A DNA stretch of 53,708 nucleotides, from the NCBI GenBank assembly GCA_029259815.1, contig JAJDEJ010000295.1, positions 1 to 53,708 on the forward strand. Direction: 5' to 3'. Under the pieces are notes generated by a model. The model was not told the origin of the DNA. It made no database searches and was given only the letters and a program-made list of their open reading frames with translations. Of the stretch, positions 34,972 to 44,028 are shown in pieces; within the stretch, counting starts at the first letter, position 1, and every line of letters starts with the position of its first letter. The DNA comes from Planctomycetaceae bacterium. Its GTDB lineage: Bacteria > Planctomycetota > Planctomycetia > Planctomycetales > Planctomycetaceae. The position numbers were made by a program, and so were the translations under genes.

Positions 34972-36045
34972 ATGACCGACACCCCGCCCCCCGACGACCT
35001 CGCCGCCCTTCAGCGTCTCCGCGATGCCTACGCCGCGTTGACCGGCCAACTCGCTAAGCGCATCGTTGGTCAGCAACAGGTCCTTGAGGAGATGTTGATC
35101 GCCATCCTCGCGGGTGGACATTGCCTACTTGTCGGCGTCCCCGGTCTCGCGAAGACGCTCATGGTCCACACGCTTGCAGATGCGCTGGAGCTCAGCTTCA
35201 ACCGTATTCAGTTTACGCCCGATCTGATGCCTGCCGACATCACCGGGACCGAACTCCTGCAGGAAGATCGCTCGACCGGGGCTCGCGAGTTCCGCTTCGT
35301 GCAAGGGCCCGTGTTCGCCAATGTGGTGCTCGCCGACGAGATCAACCGCACGCCGCCCAAAACGCAAGCCGCCTTACTCGAAGCCATGCAGGAACATCAG
35401 GTCACCGTCGGCGGACATCGCCATCGGCTGCCCGAGCCGTTCTTCGTCCTTGCGACACAGAACCCCATCGAGCAGGAGGGAACCTATCCGCTCCCCGAGG
35501 CCCAACAGGATCGGTTTATGCTGCAGGTCCGAGTCGATTACCCGACGGAAGATGAAGAGTTCCAAATCGTCCGCCAGATGACCACGCCATCGCCCGAACC
35601 GGTCGAGCAAGTGCTGACGCATGAAGAGCTCATCAGACTTCAGGATGTGGTTCGCCGACTGCCGGTCGCTGACCATGTCTTGCGGTATGCGATGACCTTC
35701 ACTCGTTGGACACGTCAGGAGACGGAAGCGGCTCCCGACTTCGTGAGGGAGTACGTCACTTGGGGTGCCGGCCCGCGTGCGAGTCAACACCTCGTCATGG
35801 CCGCGAAAGCTCACGCCATGCTGCACGGCCGCGAACACGTCAGTGTTCAGGACGTGCAGTCAGTCGCGGCCCCTGTGATTCGACACCGCATCGTCACCAA
35901 TTTCAACGCCGAAGCCGACGGCATTACGGCCCACGAAATCGTCCGCCGCCTGACCGAGACCATCCCGACAGACCCGTGCGAGACGTCGAACCTCAGTCAG
36001 CTGCCTCATGTGTTTGCCCCAGCCGAAACCAAGTCCTCAGTTTAG
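34972..36045 (+). CDS. MoxR-family AAA+ ATPase
   Basis: 357 residues. Walker A is GVPGLAKT, Walker B VVLADEINRTPPKTQAALLEAM, and sensor 1 FFVLATQNPIEQEGTYPLPEAQQDRFML. The helical lid follows. MoxR ATPases act as chaperones with vWA-domain partners in maturation or stress responses. The partners here, DUF58 and BatA-like proteins, lie 1.4 kb downstream; in most genomes they follow directly, so the toxin-antitoxin and DUF4058 genes between them look like a later insertion. Confidence 0.95.
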   Translation: MTDTPPPDDLAALQRLRDAYAALTGQLAKRIVGQQQVLEEMLIAILAGGHCLLVGVPGLAKTLMVHTLADALELSFNRIQFTPDLMPADITGTELLQEDRSTGAREFRFVQGPVFANVVLADEINRTPPKTQAALLEAMQEHQVTVGGHRHRLPEPFFVLATQNPIEQEGTYPLPEAQQDRFMLQVRVDYPTEDEEFQIVRQMTTPSPEPVEQVLTHEELIRLQDVVRRLPVADHVLRYAMTFTRWTRQETEAAPDFVREYVTWGAGPRASQHLVMAAKAHAMLHGREHVSVQDVQSVAAPVIRHRIVTNFNAEADGITAHEIVRRLTETIPTDPCETSNLSQLPHVFAPAETKSSV

Positions 36046-36123
36046 CCGAGACCCGACAGGGGAGCTCTCATCACAACACCAGTTCCATCCTCGAATGTGA
36101 TATCATCTGAGAACGAGGGCAAG

Positions 36124-36367
36124 ATGCCGTACTATCACTTTTGGTGGACACCAGAGATCGAAGAGTACATCACCCAACATGGTGTCTCACGAGAGGAATA
36201 TGAAGAAGTCGTGAGTGATCCCGACGAGATGCTCGTGAGTGACACGAGTGGTCGACCGGCATGTCGCGGGACAACAAGCAGTGGTAAACGATTTGTTTTG
36301 TGTGTATGAACTGGATGAAGACGGGATCTCCGTCGAACCGATCACCGCTTATGAGATCGGAGATTGA
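36124..36367 (+). pseudogene. Frameshifted toxin-like gene (BrnT/DUF4258-like)
   Basis: From ATG 36124 the frame reads MPYYHFWWTPEIEEYITQHG, then ..EEVVSDPDEMLVSDTSGRPA, and stops after KRFVLCV at about 36309. In the next frame the sequence continues smoothly as VYELDEDGISVEPITAYEIGD to a TGA at 36367, three bases before the antitoxin ATG. A one-base loss in the TGTGTGT run near 36298-36305 restores a protein of about 81 residues. The N-terminal WTPE..E.I..HGVS..E.EEVV pattern resembles short BrnT-like toxins that precede an HTH antitoxin. It could be a true mutation or a sequencing error. Confidence 0.65.
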
Positions 36368-36370
36368 TCG

Positions 36371-36739
36371 ATGTCATCAAAATTACCACGATCAGATGCT
36401 CATGCGTCGCCGAGCAGCGATCGGACGTTCACGCCGGAAGAACGAAAACGCTGGCAGCAGAAGGCTGCGGATGAGGAACTCGCGATGCCCGCCAATCAGG
36501 CTCGTCTGAAACGGATGGACGATGCCATCAATGAGGAAACATTCAGTGGAGAACTACGGCGCGCCATTCGTGATGCGAAGATACCGCATCAGGAACTCGC
36601 GAATCGAATTGGAGTGAGCTGGCGCCAGTTGCTGGATTTTCAAGCTGGCGATGCCGCGCTCCCCTCCGATGCGATTGACAGACTGATCGAAGCCCTCGCG
36701 ATGACAGCCAGACTGGAATCCGATGTGACTGGACGATGA
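36371..36739 (+). CDS. HTH antitoxin-like protein
   Basis: 122 residues. The first half is a charged linker (TFTPEERKRWQQKAADEELAMPANQARLKRM). The second half is an Xre/Cro-type helix-turn-helix: FSGELRRAIRDAKIPHQELANRIGVSWRQLLDFQAGDAALPSDAIDRLIEAL. Position right after the broken toxin-like gene suggests an antitoxin and autorepressor. It remains intact while the toxin frame is broken, as expected when antitoxin loss is harmful or irrelevant. Confidence 0.75.
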   Translation: MSSKLPRSDAHASPSSDRTFTPEERKRWQQKAADEELAMPANQARLKRMDDAINEETFSGELRRAIRDAKIPHQELANRIGVSWRQLLDFQAGDAALPSDAIDRLIEALAMTARLESDVTGR

Positions 36740-36772
36740 ACCCTGGTCCCTTTTACGATTTCGATTGTCAAC

Positions 36773-37489
36773 ATGAACCCGGCCAACACTCTCCTTGCGA
36801 AGATCGAAGCTGCCCGGATGTGGAGCTTTTTCCACAAGGACTGGCTGCTGCAAATGCGAACCGCAATCCGTCAACAACTCCCCTCCGAGTACCGTGTTTT
36901 TGTCGAATCAGAAGCGGTCATTGTCTCGCCTGATCCGACCGAGACAGATCGCGTGCTCCTGCCGGACGTGGCCGTCGCGCATAAGTCTGCGGACGCGCGC
37001 CAGCTGGGCAATGTGACGAATGGAGCCACGGCGACCGTCGTGGAGGCGGAAGATACATGTGAGATGGAAACACACTATTCTCTGATCATCCGTCGAGCAC
37101 CGGAGAATCGTGTCGTTGCCGCGATCGAACTGCTATCTCCCTCGAACAAGGGCGTGGGGAATCGGTTGGATGAGCAGAAGCATCTTCGCAAACGCGATGA
37201 TTATCTCGACGCAGGTGTGAGCCTGTTGGAGATCGACCCACTCACTCAGGGGCATCGCACAGTGCCTGTCGCGATTCCCGAATTGGCAGACTTCGAACGC
37301 ATTGCCTGGACGGCATCGCACGACGCGGGACGTCGTCGTTATCGGGGTTGGGGATGGAATGCGGTTGATCCACTGCCCACAATTGACTGGCGAGTCGATG
37401 CCGCTCATGAGGTGTTGATCGATACCGGTCAAACGCTGAATGAAGCCATCTCCTTCAATGACTGGGAATCGCTGCTGGCGAGCCAATGA
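36773..37489 (+). CDS. DUF4058 family protein
   Basis: 238 residues of unknown function. It has WSFFHKDWLLQMRTAIRQQLPSEYRVFVES near the N-terminus and VAAIELLSPSNKGVGNRLDEQKHLRKRDDYLDAGVSLLEIDPL in the middle. That ELLSP.NK..G........R...L....LLEIDLL pattern marks the DUF4058/Uma2-neighbouring nuclease-like group known mainly from cyanobacteria and planctomycetes. The E..SP.NK segment looks like a PD-(D/E)XK-type core, which is an inference. Its stop codon overlaps the DUF58 start in an ATGA. Confidence 0.78.
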   Translation: MNPANTLLAKIEAARMWSFFHKDWLLQMRTAIRQQLPSEYRVFVESEAVIVSPDPTETDRVLLPDVAVAHKSADARQLGNVTNGATATVVEAEDTCEMETHYSLIIRRAPENRVVAAIELLSPSNKGVGNRLDEQKHLRKRDDYLDAGVSLLEIDPLTQGHRTVPVAIPELADFERIAWTASHDAGRRRYRGWGWNAVDPLPTIDWRVDAAHEVLIDTGQTLNEAISFNDWESLLASQ

Positions 37490-38496
37490 ACGATCCCTCC
37501 GCGATCACATCGTCCAGCGACCGGGTGCGGATGCCGTCTGCGGTGACGCCGGAGATGCTTGCGAAGCTCTCGGGGCTGGGGGTGAAGGCGCGGACGATTG
37601 TCGAGGGATTTGTGTCGGGACTGCATCGAAGTCCACATCATGGATTTTCGGTGGAGTTTGCAGAACACAGGGAGTATTCCCCCGGCGACGACCTGCGATA
37701 CGTCGACTGGAAAGTGTTCGCCAAGAGTGACCGGTACTTCCTCAAGCAGTTTGAAGAAGAGACCAATTTTGCGTGCCACGTGTTGTTAGACGTCAGCGAG
37801 TCGATGCGGTATCAGTCCGAAGGGGCGACCGTGTCGAAGCTGGAATATGGCGTGTATCTCGCGGCAGCGTTGGGATATCTCATCCTCAAGCAGCAGGACG
37901 GCGTCGGGCTGATGACGTACGACGATGCCCTTCGTGATCGACTGCCGCCTTCAAGTCAGTCATCGCACTTGGAGCAGTATCTCACCGTGCTTGAACGACA
38001 ACAACCGCAACGGGTGATATCGGTGGAAGATGTGACAGGTCATGGGCGTGAGGCGGAACAGGACAATGAGTCGAATTCAATTGCAGGTGTGCTTAGGCAA
38101 GTGTCTCAGCACGTGAGACGACGCGGACTGGTTGTGTTGATCAGCGACCTGTTCGATGATCCGGACAGTATTCTGCGGGGACTCAAACATCTCAGGCATC
38201 AGCGGCACGATGTGATCGTGCTACAGGTCATTGACCGAGCAGAGGAGGAGTTTCCCTTTGACGACCCGACGCTGTTTCATGGTCTGGAGGGCACGGGGGA
38301 GAGGCAACTGGAACCACGTGCACTGCGAGAGGCGTACCGCAGGGAGTTCGACTCTGCACAACGGACCCTTCAGCACGGAGTTCGACAAATGGGCATGACG
38401 TGTCTCTGCGCACGGACCGACGAGCCGCTGGATGGCGTGTTGTGGCGCGTGCTCAAGCGTCGTGACAACAGTCGCGAGCGCGTGGGGCGAGGGTAA
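37486..38496 (+). CDS. DUF58 domain protein of the MoxR cluster
   Basis: 336 residues. The DUF58 signature is GFSVEFAEHREYSPGDDLRYVDWKVFAKSDRYFLKQFEEETNFACHVLLDVSESM, running into a vWA-like fold with DVSESM as a degenerate MIDAS (DxSxS). RRGLVVLISDLFDD is the second strand. It belongs with MoxR and BatA-type proteins in a putative metal-dependent chaperone system at the membrane. It starts in the stop of the DUF4058 gene and ends two bases before the BatA-like gene. Confidence 0.93.
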   Translation: MNDPSAITSSSDRVRMPSAVTPEMLAKLSGLGVKARTIVEGFVSGLHRSPHHGFSVEFAEHREYSPGDDLRYVDWKVFAKSDRYFLKQFEEETNFACHVLLDVSESMRYQSEGATVSKLEYGVYLAAALGYLILKQQDGVGLMTYDDALRDRLPPSSQSSHLEQYLTVLERQQPQRVISVEDVTGHGREAEQDNESNSIAGVLRQVSQHVRRRGLVVLISDLFDDPDSILRGLKHLRHQRHDVIVLQVIDRAEEEFPFDDPTLFHGLEGTGERQLEPRALREAYRREFDSAQRTLQHGVRQMGMTCLCARTDEPLDGVLWRVLKRRDNSRERVGRG

Positions 38497-38498
38497 CG

Positions 38499-40850
38499 AT
38501 GCTGTCGTTTTCAATCCTTGCCTTTGGCTTTCTGAATCCCTTTCTTCTGTGGGGCCTGCTATTTGCCGGCGTGCCGTTGTTGATTCAATGGCTGCATCGC
38601 CGCAAGTACACGGAGCGAGTCTGGGCCGCGATGCGGTTCCTCAAGGCGGCGACCGAGTCGCAGACGCGGCGACTGCGGATGGAGTCGTTACTGCTGTTGT
38701 GCGTGCGGACGGCCATCCTGTTACTCGCGGCTCTCGCGGTCGCTCAGCCATTTCTGGAGTCGAGCGGACTGTTAAGCGCCAGTCAGACAACAACACACAC
38801 GCTCATCATCTTCGATACCTCCTTGAGCATGCAGACACTCGTCGACGGCGTGGCGATTGCTGAGCGGGCGAAGGAAGCCGTGCGAAACGTTGTGAAGTCA
38901 GGTGGGGCCGGAGACTCCTATCAATTGGTGACGATCGCCGCTCGTCCGGAAGCGGTTATCCGTCAGCCCTCGTTCTCATCGGATGACGTGCTGGCCGAGG
39001 TCGAACGACTCGCGACGACGGAATCGTTTGGTAATGTGCCAGCGTCACTCGTCGAAGCCGAGCGGCTGTGGGATGAGTCTCAAACATCGGGGCGAATGAG
39101 GACCGTGATCGTCAGCGATTTTCAGCGGTCAAACTGGGAACTCGATGATCCAGCCGCACGAGCGCGAGCCCAACGAGCGCTCGATCGGCTCGCGAGTCAG
39201 TCGACGATCGAAGTGATTCCGTTGGGGACCGGAGAGATTGGCAATACGGCAGTGTTTGACGCGGAGGTCGAGACCGGGTTGATCACGGTCGGCACACCTC
39301 TGTCAATCACGGCTCAGATTCGCAATCATGGTCGAGAATCGCTGCGTCAGCATCGCGTGCAACTTCTGGAGAATGACCGCGTCTTGCAGACAGAGACAGT
39401 TGACGTGCCTTCGTTCGGCGAAGTGAGCGTTTCGTTCGTCACCCAGTGGAGTGAGCCGGGCAGTCATCCACTGCGGATTCAAATTGAGAACGATGCACTG
39501 TTGCCGGACAACAGCCACTGGCTAACTGTCGATGTCAAGAGCGAGTTGTCTGTGTTGCTCGTGAATGGTCGACCGGGCGCAGAGCCTCTGGAAGGGGCGA
39601 GCGACTTTGTGGAACTCGCTCTGCGACCGTCACTCACTTCCGAGACGGATGCCCTGACGACGGATGCCCTGAGAAGGTTGCGAGCATCATGGGACATCCA
39701 GCCGACGGTGATCAGTGAGGCGGAGCTCGTACGGATCGACCTCGCCGATTATGACTGTGTGTTTCTCTGTGACGTGGCCTTTCTCAGCGACGACGAGGTG
39801 ACACGAATCGAGTCGTTCGTTCGTGGTGGAGGCGGGCTGGTGATCGGAGTGGGGCAGCAGGTGCAGCTCGACGAGTATACCCGGCAACTCTCACGAGAAG
39901 GCGAGGGTCTGATGCCCGTGCAGTGGTTACGGGTGATGGGCGAGAGGGACGATGAGGCGGAGCCATTCCACTTTGCTGAGCCGGTTGCGGGACATCCGAT
40001 CACGCAGCCGTTCGTGGGCAACCCGCAGTCGGGACTGACGACGGCGAATGTCTATCGGTACGTTGAGACACGGGCAGCTGTTGACGGTGGGACACGTGTC
40101 GTGTTGTCGTATCAGCATGGGCCGCCTGCGATCATTGAGAATGCATTTGGCAGTGGACGAGTGCTGCTGGTGACGACGTCGCTCGATGATCGGTGGGGGA
40201 GTTGGGCGTTGTGGCCCAGCTTTCTGCCGATGATGCATGAAACGGTGGAGTATGTTGTCGCTGGGACGTCGGCGAGAAAGACGATCGTGAGTCAGCCGCT
40301 GTCAATCGAGTTGCCCGCTCGAGAGGGGTTTGGTCAGACACTGACGCTCAGGCAACCGGACGGTCGCACGCGACCGTTGAGAGGAGTTGAATCACAGGAT
40401 GTGCTGCAACTGACAATCGATGATCTTTATCAAAGTGGTGTTTACGCGTTGGAGGTTTCTCCAGACGACGTCCATCGATTCGCCGTTAACGTCGACTCAC
40501 ACGAGAGTGACCTGCGACACTTCGGGGAAGCCGAACTTTCAAGCACGATTCTCGGCAGCGTCGGTTTTCAAGTCGTGGGGGCAGCCGGTCGTAAAGCGGT
40601 GGCGGATCCCGTCCAGAAGACGACTGCGGGTCTGTCGCGATGGTTGCTGGTCGCCGTGCTGACGCTGCTGTTGGTGGAGCAAGTGATGGCGTGGAATGGG
40701 CGTTACGGGTTGTTCGCCCTGCTGGCGAGCCCAATCGTCGTGGCCGGGATTGCTCTGCTGCCGAGTGTCGTCGTGATGCTGCTGGTGCTGATCACTGCTG
40801 GATGCTGTGCATGGCGTTGGCGATTGCAGTCTGAGTCGCGAGTTGGCTGA
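38499..40850 (+). CDS. BatA-type vWA membrane protein
   Basis: 783 residues. The N-terminal aerotolerance-regulator (BatA) segment is FGFLNPFLLWGLLFAGVPLLIQWLHRRKYTERVWAAMRFL, with two spans. A vWA domain follows, with MIDAS-like DTSLSM and TVIVSDFQRSNW. Next are an immunoglobulin-like region (RNHGRESLRQHRVQLLEND), a glutamine-amidotransferase-like fold (YDCVFLCDVAFLSDDEVTRIESFVRGGGGLVIGVG) and two to three C-terminal spans ending in ALLPSVVVMLLVLITAGCCAW. It most likely works with the DUF58 and MoxR proteins in the envelope. Translational coupling with the DUF58 gene is likely. Confidence 0.9.
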   Translation: MLSFSILAFGFLNPFLLWGLLFAGVPLLIQWLHRRKYTERVWAAMRFLKAATESQTRRLRMESLLLLCVRTAILLLAALAVAQPFLESSGLLSASQTTTHTLIIFDTSLSMQTLVDGVAIAERAKEAVRNVVKSGGAGDSYQLVTIAARPEAVIRQPSFSSDDVLAEVERLATTESFGNVPASLVEAERLWDESQTSGRMRTVIVSDFQRSNWELDDPAARARAQRALDRLASQSTIEVIPLGTGEIGNTAVFDAEVETGLITVGTPLSITAQIRNHGRESLRQHRVQLLENDRVLQTETVDVPSFGEVSVSFVTQWSEPGSHPLRIQIENDALLPDNSHWLTVDVKSELSVLLVNGRPGAEPLEGASDFVELALRPSLTSETDALTTDALRRLRASWDIQPTVISEAELVRIDLADYDCVFLCDVAFLSDDEVTRIESFVRGGGGLVIGVGQQVQLDEYTRQLSREGEGLMPVQWLRVMGERDDEAEPFHFAEPVAGHPITQPFVGNPQSGLTTANVYRYVETRAAVDGGTRVVLSYQHGPPAIIENAFGSGRVLLVTTSLDDRWGSWALWPSFLPMMHETVEYVVAGTSARKTIVSQPLSIELPAREGFGQTLTLRQPDGRTRPLRGVESQDVLQLTIDDLYQSGVYALEVSPDDVHRFAVNVDSHESDLRHFGEAELSSTILGSVGFQVVGAAGRKAVADPVQKTTAGLSRWLLVAVLTLLLVEQVMAWNGRYGLFALLASPIVVAGIALLPSVVVMLLVLITAGCCAWRWRLQSESRVG

Positions 40851-40930
40851 AATGGGTCGGTTGGTTTATTAGACTGTGAAGGATGTTGGATTCGCCAAGT
40901 TCGTGTTGTCGAAAATCTGGGGCATTATCC

Positions 40931-42064
40931 ATGCGAGCATTGACTGCGATCGTGCTGAGTTGTCTTGTATTTGTGCCGATCGTCCAGGCTGTAGAGATCG
41001 ACTCTCTGCTGGAGCAGGTGAAGGCGGTCGGTCCCAAGGGGAGCGGTCATGTTGAAGCGCAGCAAGCTGTGGGGGAACTCAGTCAGGCGGACAGGGACGC
41101 ATTGCTACCGATTCTCACGGCGAGCAATGATGCCAATCGACTGGCAATGAACTGGCTGCGAGGGGCGTTCGAGACGATCGCCGATGAGACGCTCAAGTCG
41201 GGTGGCGAACTGCCGCAGCAGGAGTTGGAGGCCTTTGTCCTCGACACCGAGAATACCCCGCGAGTCCGTCGTTTGGCCTATGAGTGGCTCGCGAAGGTCG
41301 ACGCGACGGCTCCGGATCGCATCATTCCCACGATGCTGGACGATCCCAGCAGTGAGTTGCGGCGTGATGCCGTCGCCCGATTGATCGACGCCGCGCAGGA
41401 GGCAGAGGAGACCGGAGAAAAACTCGTTGCTCATGCCAACTGGAAGAAAGCGCTCGAAGGAGCCGTCGATGAGGATCAGGTCAAGACGATCGTCAAAGGA
41501 CTGAAGGAACATGGTGAAGAGGTCGATTTGGTACAACATTTCGGCATGTTGATGGACTGGAAGTTGATCGGTCCCTTCGACAACAAAGAGATGCAGGGCT
41601 TTGATGTTGCCTATCCGCCGGAGAGTGAGTTGGACTTCGAGGTCAAGTACGAGGGGCAACTTGGCGAGGTGGAGTGGAAGTCATACACGAGCGAAAAGAC
41701 AGACGGTGAGTTCGACATCGGCGAATTGGACGCCAATCATAAGGGGTCTGCGACTTATGCGACAACGACGTTTGACAGCGATCACGAGCAGACAGTCGAG
41801 TTTCGCATCTCAACGCAGAATGCATGGAAGCTCTGGCTCAACGGCGAACTCCTCTTCGCCCGTGAGGAGTATCACCGAGGCATGTTCTTCGACCAGTACC
41901 GAGTACAGGGCACTTTGAAGCCGGGTGAGAATGTGTTGTTGCTCAAGATTCTGCAGAATGAACAGGACGAGGACTGGGCACAGGACTACAAATTCAAGTT
42001 TCGTGTGACGGACCTCTCGGGCCGTGCCATTCGCCCGGCGAACGACCGTCAGGCAGTACGTTGA
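40931..42064 (+). CDS. Exported HEAT-like / PA14-like protein
   Basis: 377 residues from ATG 40931. A signal peptide (MRALTAIVLSCLVFVPIVQA) is followed by helical repeats of HEAT type (TPRVRRLAYEWLAKVDATAPDRIIPTMLDDPSSELRRDAVARLI). The C-terminal half is a beta-rich module with DWKLIGPFDNKEMQGFD, TTFDSDHEQTVEFRISTQNAWKLWLNGELLFAREEYHRGMFFDQYRVQGTLKPGENVLLLKILQNE. The second part resembles the carbohydrate-binding-like domains seen in planctomycete exported proteins. The precise function is unknown. It follows the MoxR-DUF58-BatA genes by 80 bases. Confidence 0.8.
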   Translation: MRALTAIVLSCLVFVPIVQAVEIDSLLEQVKAVGPKGSGHVEAQQAVGELSQADRDALLPILTASNDANRLAMNWLRGAFETIADETLKSGGELPQQELEAFVLDTENTPRVRRLAYEWLAKVDATAPDRIIPTMLDDPSSELRRDAVARLIDAAQEAEETGEKLVAHANWKKALEGAVDEDQVKTIVKGLKEHGEEVDLVQHFGMLMDWKLIGPFDNKEMQGFDVAYPPESELDFEVKYEGQLGEVEWKSYTSEKTDGEFDIGELDANHKGSATYATTTFDSDHEQTVEFRISTQNAWKLWLNGELLFAREEYHRGMFFDQYRVQGTLKPGENVLLLKILQNEQDEDWAQDYKFKFRVTDLSGRAIRPANDRQAVR

Positions 42065-42074
42065 GAAAGTTGTC

Positions 42075-42338
42075 GTAAGGCAGACTCCCAAGTCCGTCTA
42101 AGATCGATTGAGTGAAGCGGTACGGTTTGTCTCATGGAGAGTGTCCGAGAATTGGACGCAAAGCAAAGTAGGCATCACGCTCTGCGTGATGACACGAGCG
42201 AGGGGAGAGCGTTGAGCGAATCCGGGACCCGCATCTTTAACCGCTCATCACGCGGAGCGTGATGGCTACCGAATTCCTTGAAACCGATTATCTAATGAGA
42301 AGTGCGTATCCTCGCCGGACTTGGAAGTCCGTCCTACG
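42075..42338. repeat. Nested inverted repeats (GGACTTGGAAGTCC outside, CATCACGC inside)
   Basis: The outer arms 42075-42101 (CGTAAGGCAGACTCCCAAGT, then CCGTC) and 42313-42338 (CGCCGGACTTGGAAGTCCGT, then CCTACG) are diverged members of the 11817/26401 family. Inside them are inner arms: GTAGGCATCACGCTCTGCGT (42169) and CGGAGCGTGATGGCTAC (42253-42269). The 294 bases between the HEAT-like and PQQ genes are almost all repeat. Confidence 0.82.
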
Positions 42339-42358
42339 ACATGAAATCAGGTGAACCA

Positions 42359-43567
42359 ATGCAGCGAATGATTCTCGGCCTGTGTGCCGTGTGTGTGCTG
42401 ATGATCAGCACGGGTGCCGACTGGCGGCAGTTTCGTGGAAACAGTGCGGATGGGATGTCTCATGCTAAGGTGCCGACGAACTGGTCGGACGGTGCGCCGC
42501 TCGCTTGGTCAGCAGAGCTGAAAGGCCGCGGACTGGCGAGCCCGATTGTGGTCAATGGTCAAGTGATCGTGACTGTCAGCTCGGGGCCCTCTCAGGAGCG
42601 ACTGCACGTGCTGTCATTCAATGCTGAGTCGGGCGAGCAACAGTGGGAGCGACAGTTCTGGGCGACGGGCCGCACAGCCTGTCACCCCAAGACGTGCGTC
42701 GCTGCCCCCACGCCGGCGAGCGATGGCGAACGCATCTTCGCCTTCTACTCGACCAATGATGTCGTTTGTCTCGACCTCGACGGCAACCTGTTATGGTACC
42801 GCGGACTGACTCACGACTATCCGAATGCGAGCAACAGTCTGGGGATGGCGTCGTCACCCGTCGTCGTGGATGACACCCTCGTGGTGATGGTTGAGAACGA
42901 TGCTGACTCGTTTACGACGGGGCTGGACGCGGCGACTGGTGAGACACGTTGGCAGCTTGATCGACCACGTGCTGCGAACTGGACGTCGCCGGTCGTCATG
43001 GCCGATGAGGAAGATGGCTCGCTGCATGTGTTGATTCAGTCATCCAAGGGCATGCTGGCGATCGACCCGAGGACCGGTGAGGAGACGTGGAACTATCAGG
43101 ACGGCGCATCGACCGCGCCGTCTTCGGTCGTCTCTGGTGAGGTCGTCTTCGTGCCATCGAATGGCATCACGGCGCTGAAGGCCAGTGAGAGTAATCCCCG
43201 TGTGCCGGAGATCGTCTGGAACGAAGGAGGACTGCAACCGGGCACGTCGAGTCTCACGGCGGCTGACGGGCGGCTGTACCTCATCAACCGTGGTGGCGTG
43301 CTCTCCTGTGTGAATCAAGAAAACGGCGATCGATTCTGGCAGCTGCGGTTGAAGGGGCGATTTAGTGGCAGTCCCGTTATTGCGGGCGAGCATCTGTTTG
43401 TGTTCAACGAGGACGGCAAAGGCTTCTGCGTGAAATTGGGAGCCGACGAGGGTGAGATCGTGGGCACGCATGAGTTTGAAGAGACGATCCTGTGCACGCC
43501 CGCGATTGCTGATGGGGCGATCTATGTTCGCAGTGATGGCCATTTGTGGAAGATCGCACAGCCGTGA
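42359..43567 (+). CDS. Exported PQQ-like beta-propeller protein
   Basis: 402 residues from ATG 42359, with AGGTGA upstream. A signal peptide (MILGLCAVCVLMISTGA) is followed by DWRQFRGNSADGMS, the typical opening of planctomycete outer-membrane-assembly-like propellers, then seven to eight PQQ-type blades (for example SFNAESGEQQWERQF, GLDAATGETRWQLDR, AIDPRTGEETWNYQ, VNQENGDRFWQLRL). It resembles BamB-like scaffolds but without a lipobox. Enzymatic PQQ binding is not expected. crcB starts two bases after its stop. Confidence 0.9.
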   Translation: MQRMILGLCAVCVLMISTGADWRQFRGNSADGMSHAKVPTNWSDGAPLAWSAELKGRGLASPIVVNGQVIVTVSSGPSQERLHVLSFNAESGEQQWERQFWATGRTACHPKTCVAAPTPASDGERIFAFYSTNDVVCLDLDGNLLWYRGLTHDYPNASNSLGMASSPVVVDDTLVVMVENDADSFTTGLDAATGETRWQLDRPRAANWTSPVVMADEEDGSLHVLIQSSKGMLAIDPRTGEETWNYQDGASTAPSSVVSGEVVFVPSNGITALKASESNPRVPEIVWNEGGLQPGTSSLTAADGRLYLINRGGVLSCVNQENGDRFWQLRLKGRFSGSPVIAGEHLFVFNEDGKGFCVKLGADEGEIVGTHEFEETILCTPAIADGAIYVRSDGHLWKIAQP

Positions 43568-43569
43568 CG

Positions 43570-43956
43570 ATGGAACGAGTGACAGTTCTGCTGGCGGTCG
43601 CGTGCGGTGGCGCATCGGGAGCCCTTGTGCGGTACGCGTTGAGTGGTTGGATGCTGAAACGGTTTCCGCTCGGGACTCTCGCCGTGAATTTGGCTGGGTG
43701 TCTGTTGATCGGCCTGATCGTCGGTTCGTTGCAACATCGTGACTGGTTGTCGCCGACCGCGAGGCACTTTCTCGTCATGGGCGGACTGGGGTCGCTGACA
43801 ACGTTCTCGACGTTCGGCTATCAGAGTGTGGAACTCTGGGTCGACGGGGATTACGGGCTCGCCGGGTTGAATGTGCTGATGAACGTGTGCGTCGGCTTCG
43901 CGGCTGTGGCGATGGGATTGTGGCTGGGCGGTTTGATGTCCGCCAGCGAGTTGTAA
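43570..43956 (+). CDS. crcB: Fluoride channel CrcB/Fluc
   Basis: A 128-residue four-span fluoride exporter that works as an antiparallel dimer. Key residues: ACGGASGALVRYALSGWM in span 1, PLGTLAVNLAGCLLIGLIVG with the conserved Asn of span 2, and the GGLGSLTTFSTFGYQ fluoride-lining motif of span 3. It starts two bases after the PQQ gene. No crcB-type fluoride riboswitch is visible upstream, so regulation by fluoride is not supported here. Confidence 0.95.
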   Translation: MERVTVLLAVACGGASGALVRYALSGWMLKRFPLGTLAVNLAGCLLIGLIVGSLQHRDWLSPTARHFLVMGGLGSLTTFSTFGYQSVELWVDGDYGLAGLNVLMNVCVGFAAVAMGLWLGGLMSASEL

Positions 43957-44028
43957 CGCCTCTCTCACTCGTTCGACGGCCTGGCCGTCGGCTTGGGATG
44001 AGGCATGTTGAACAAACGGGAGATGCAG

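Noticed and set aside
43546..43600. Fluoride riboswitch ahead of crcB
   Set aside because: crcB starts two bases after the PQQ gene and no crcB-motif RNA is visible in or before that junction.
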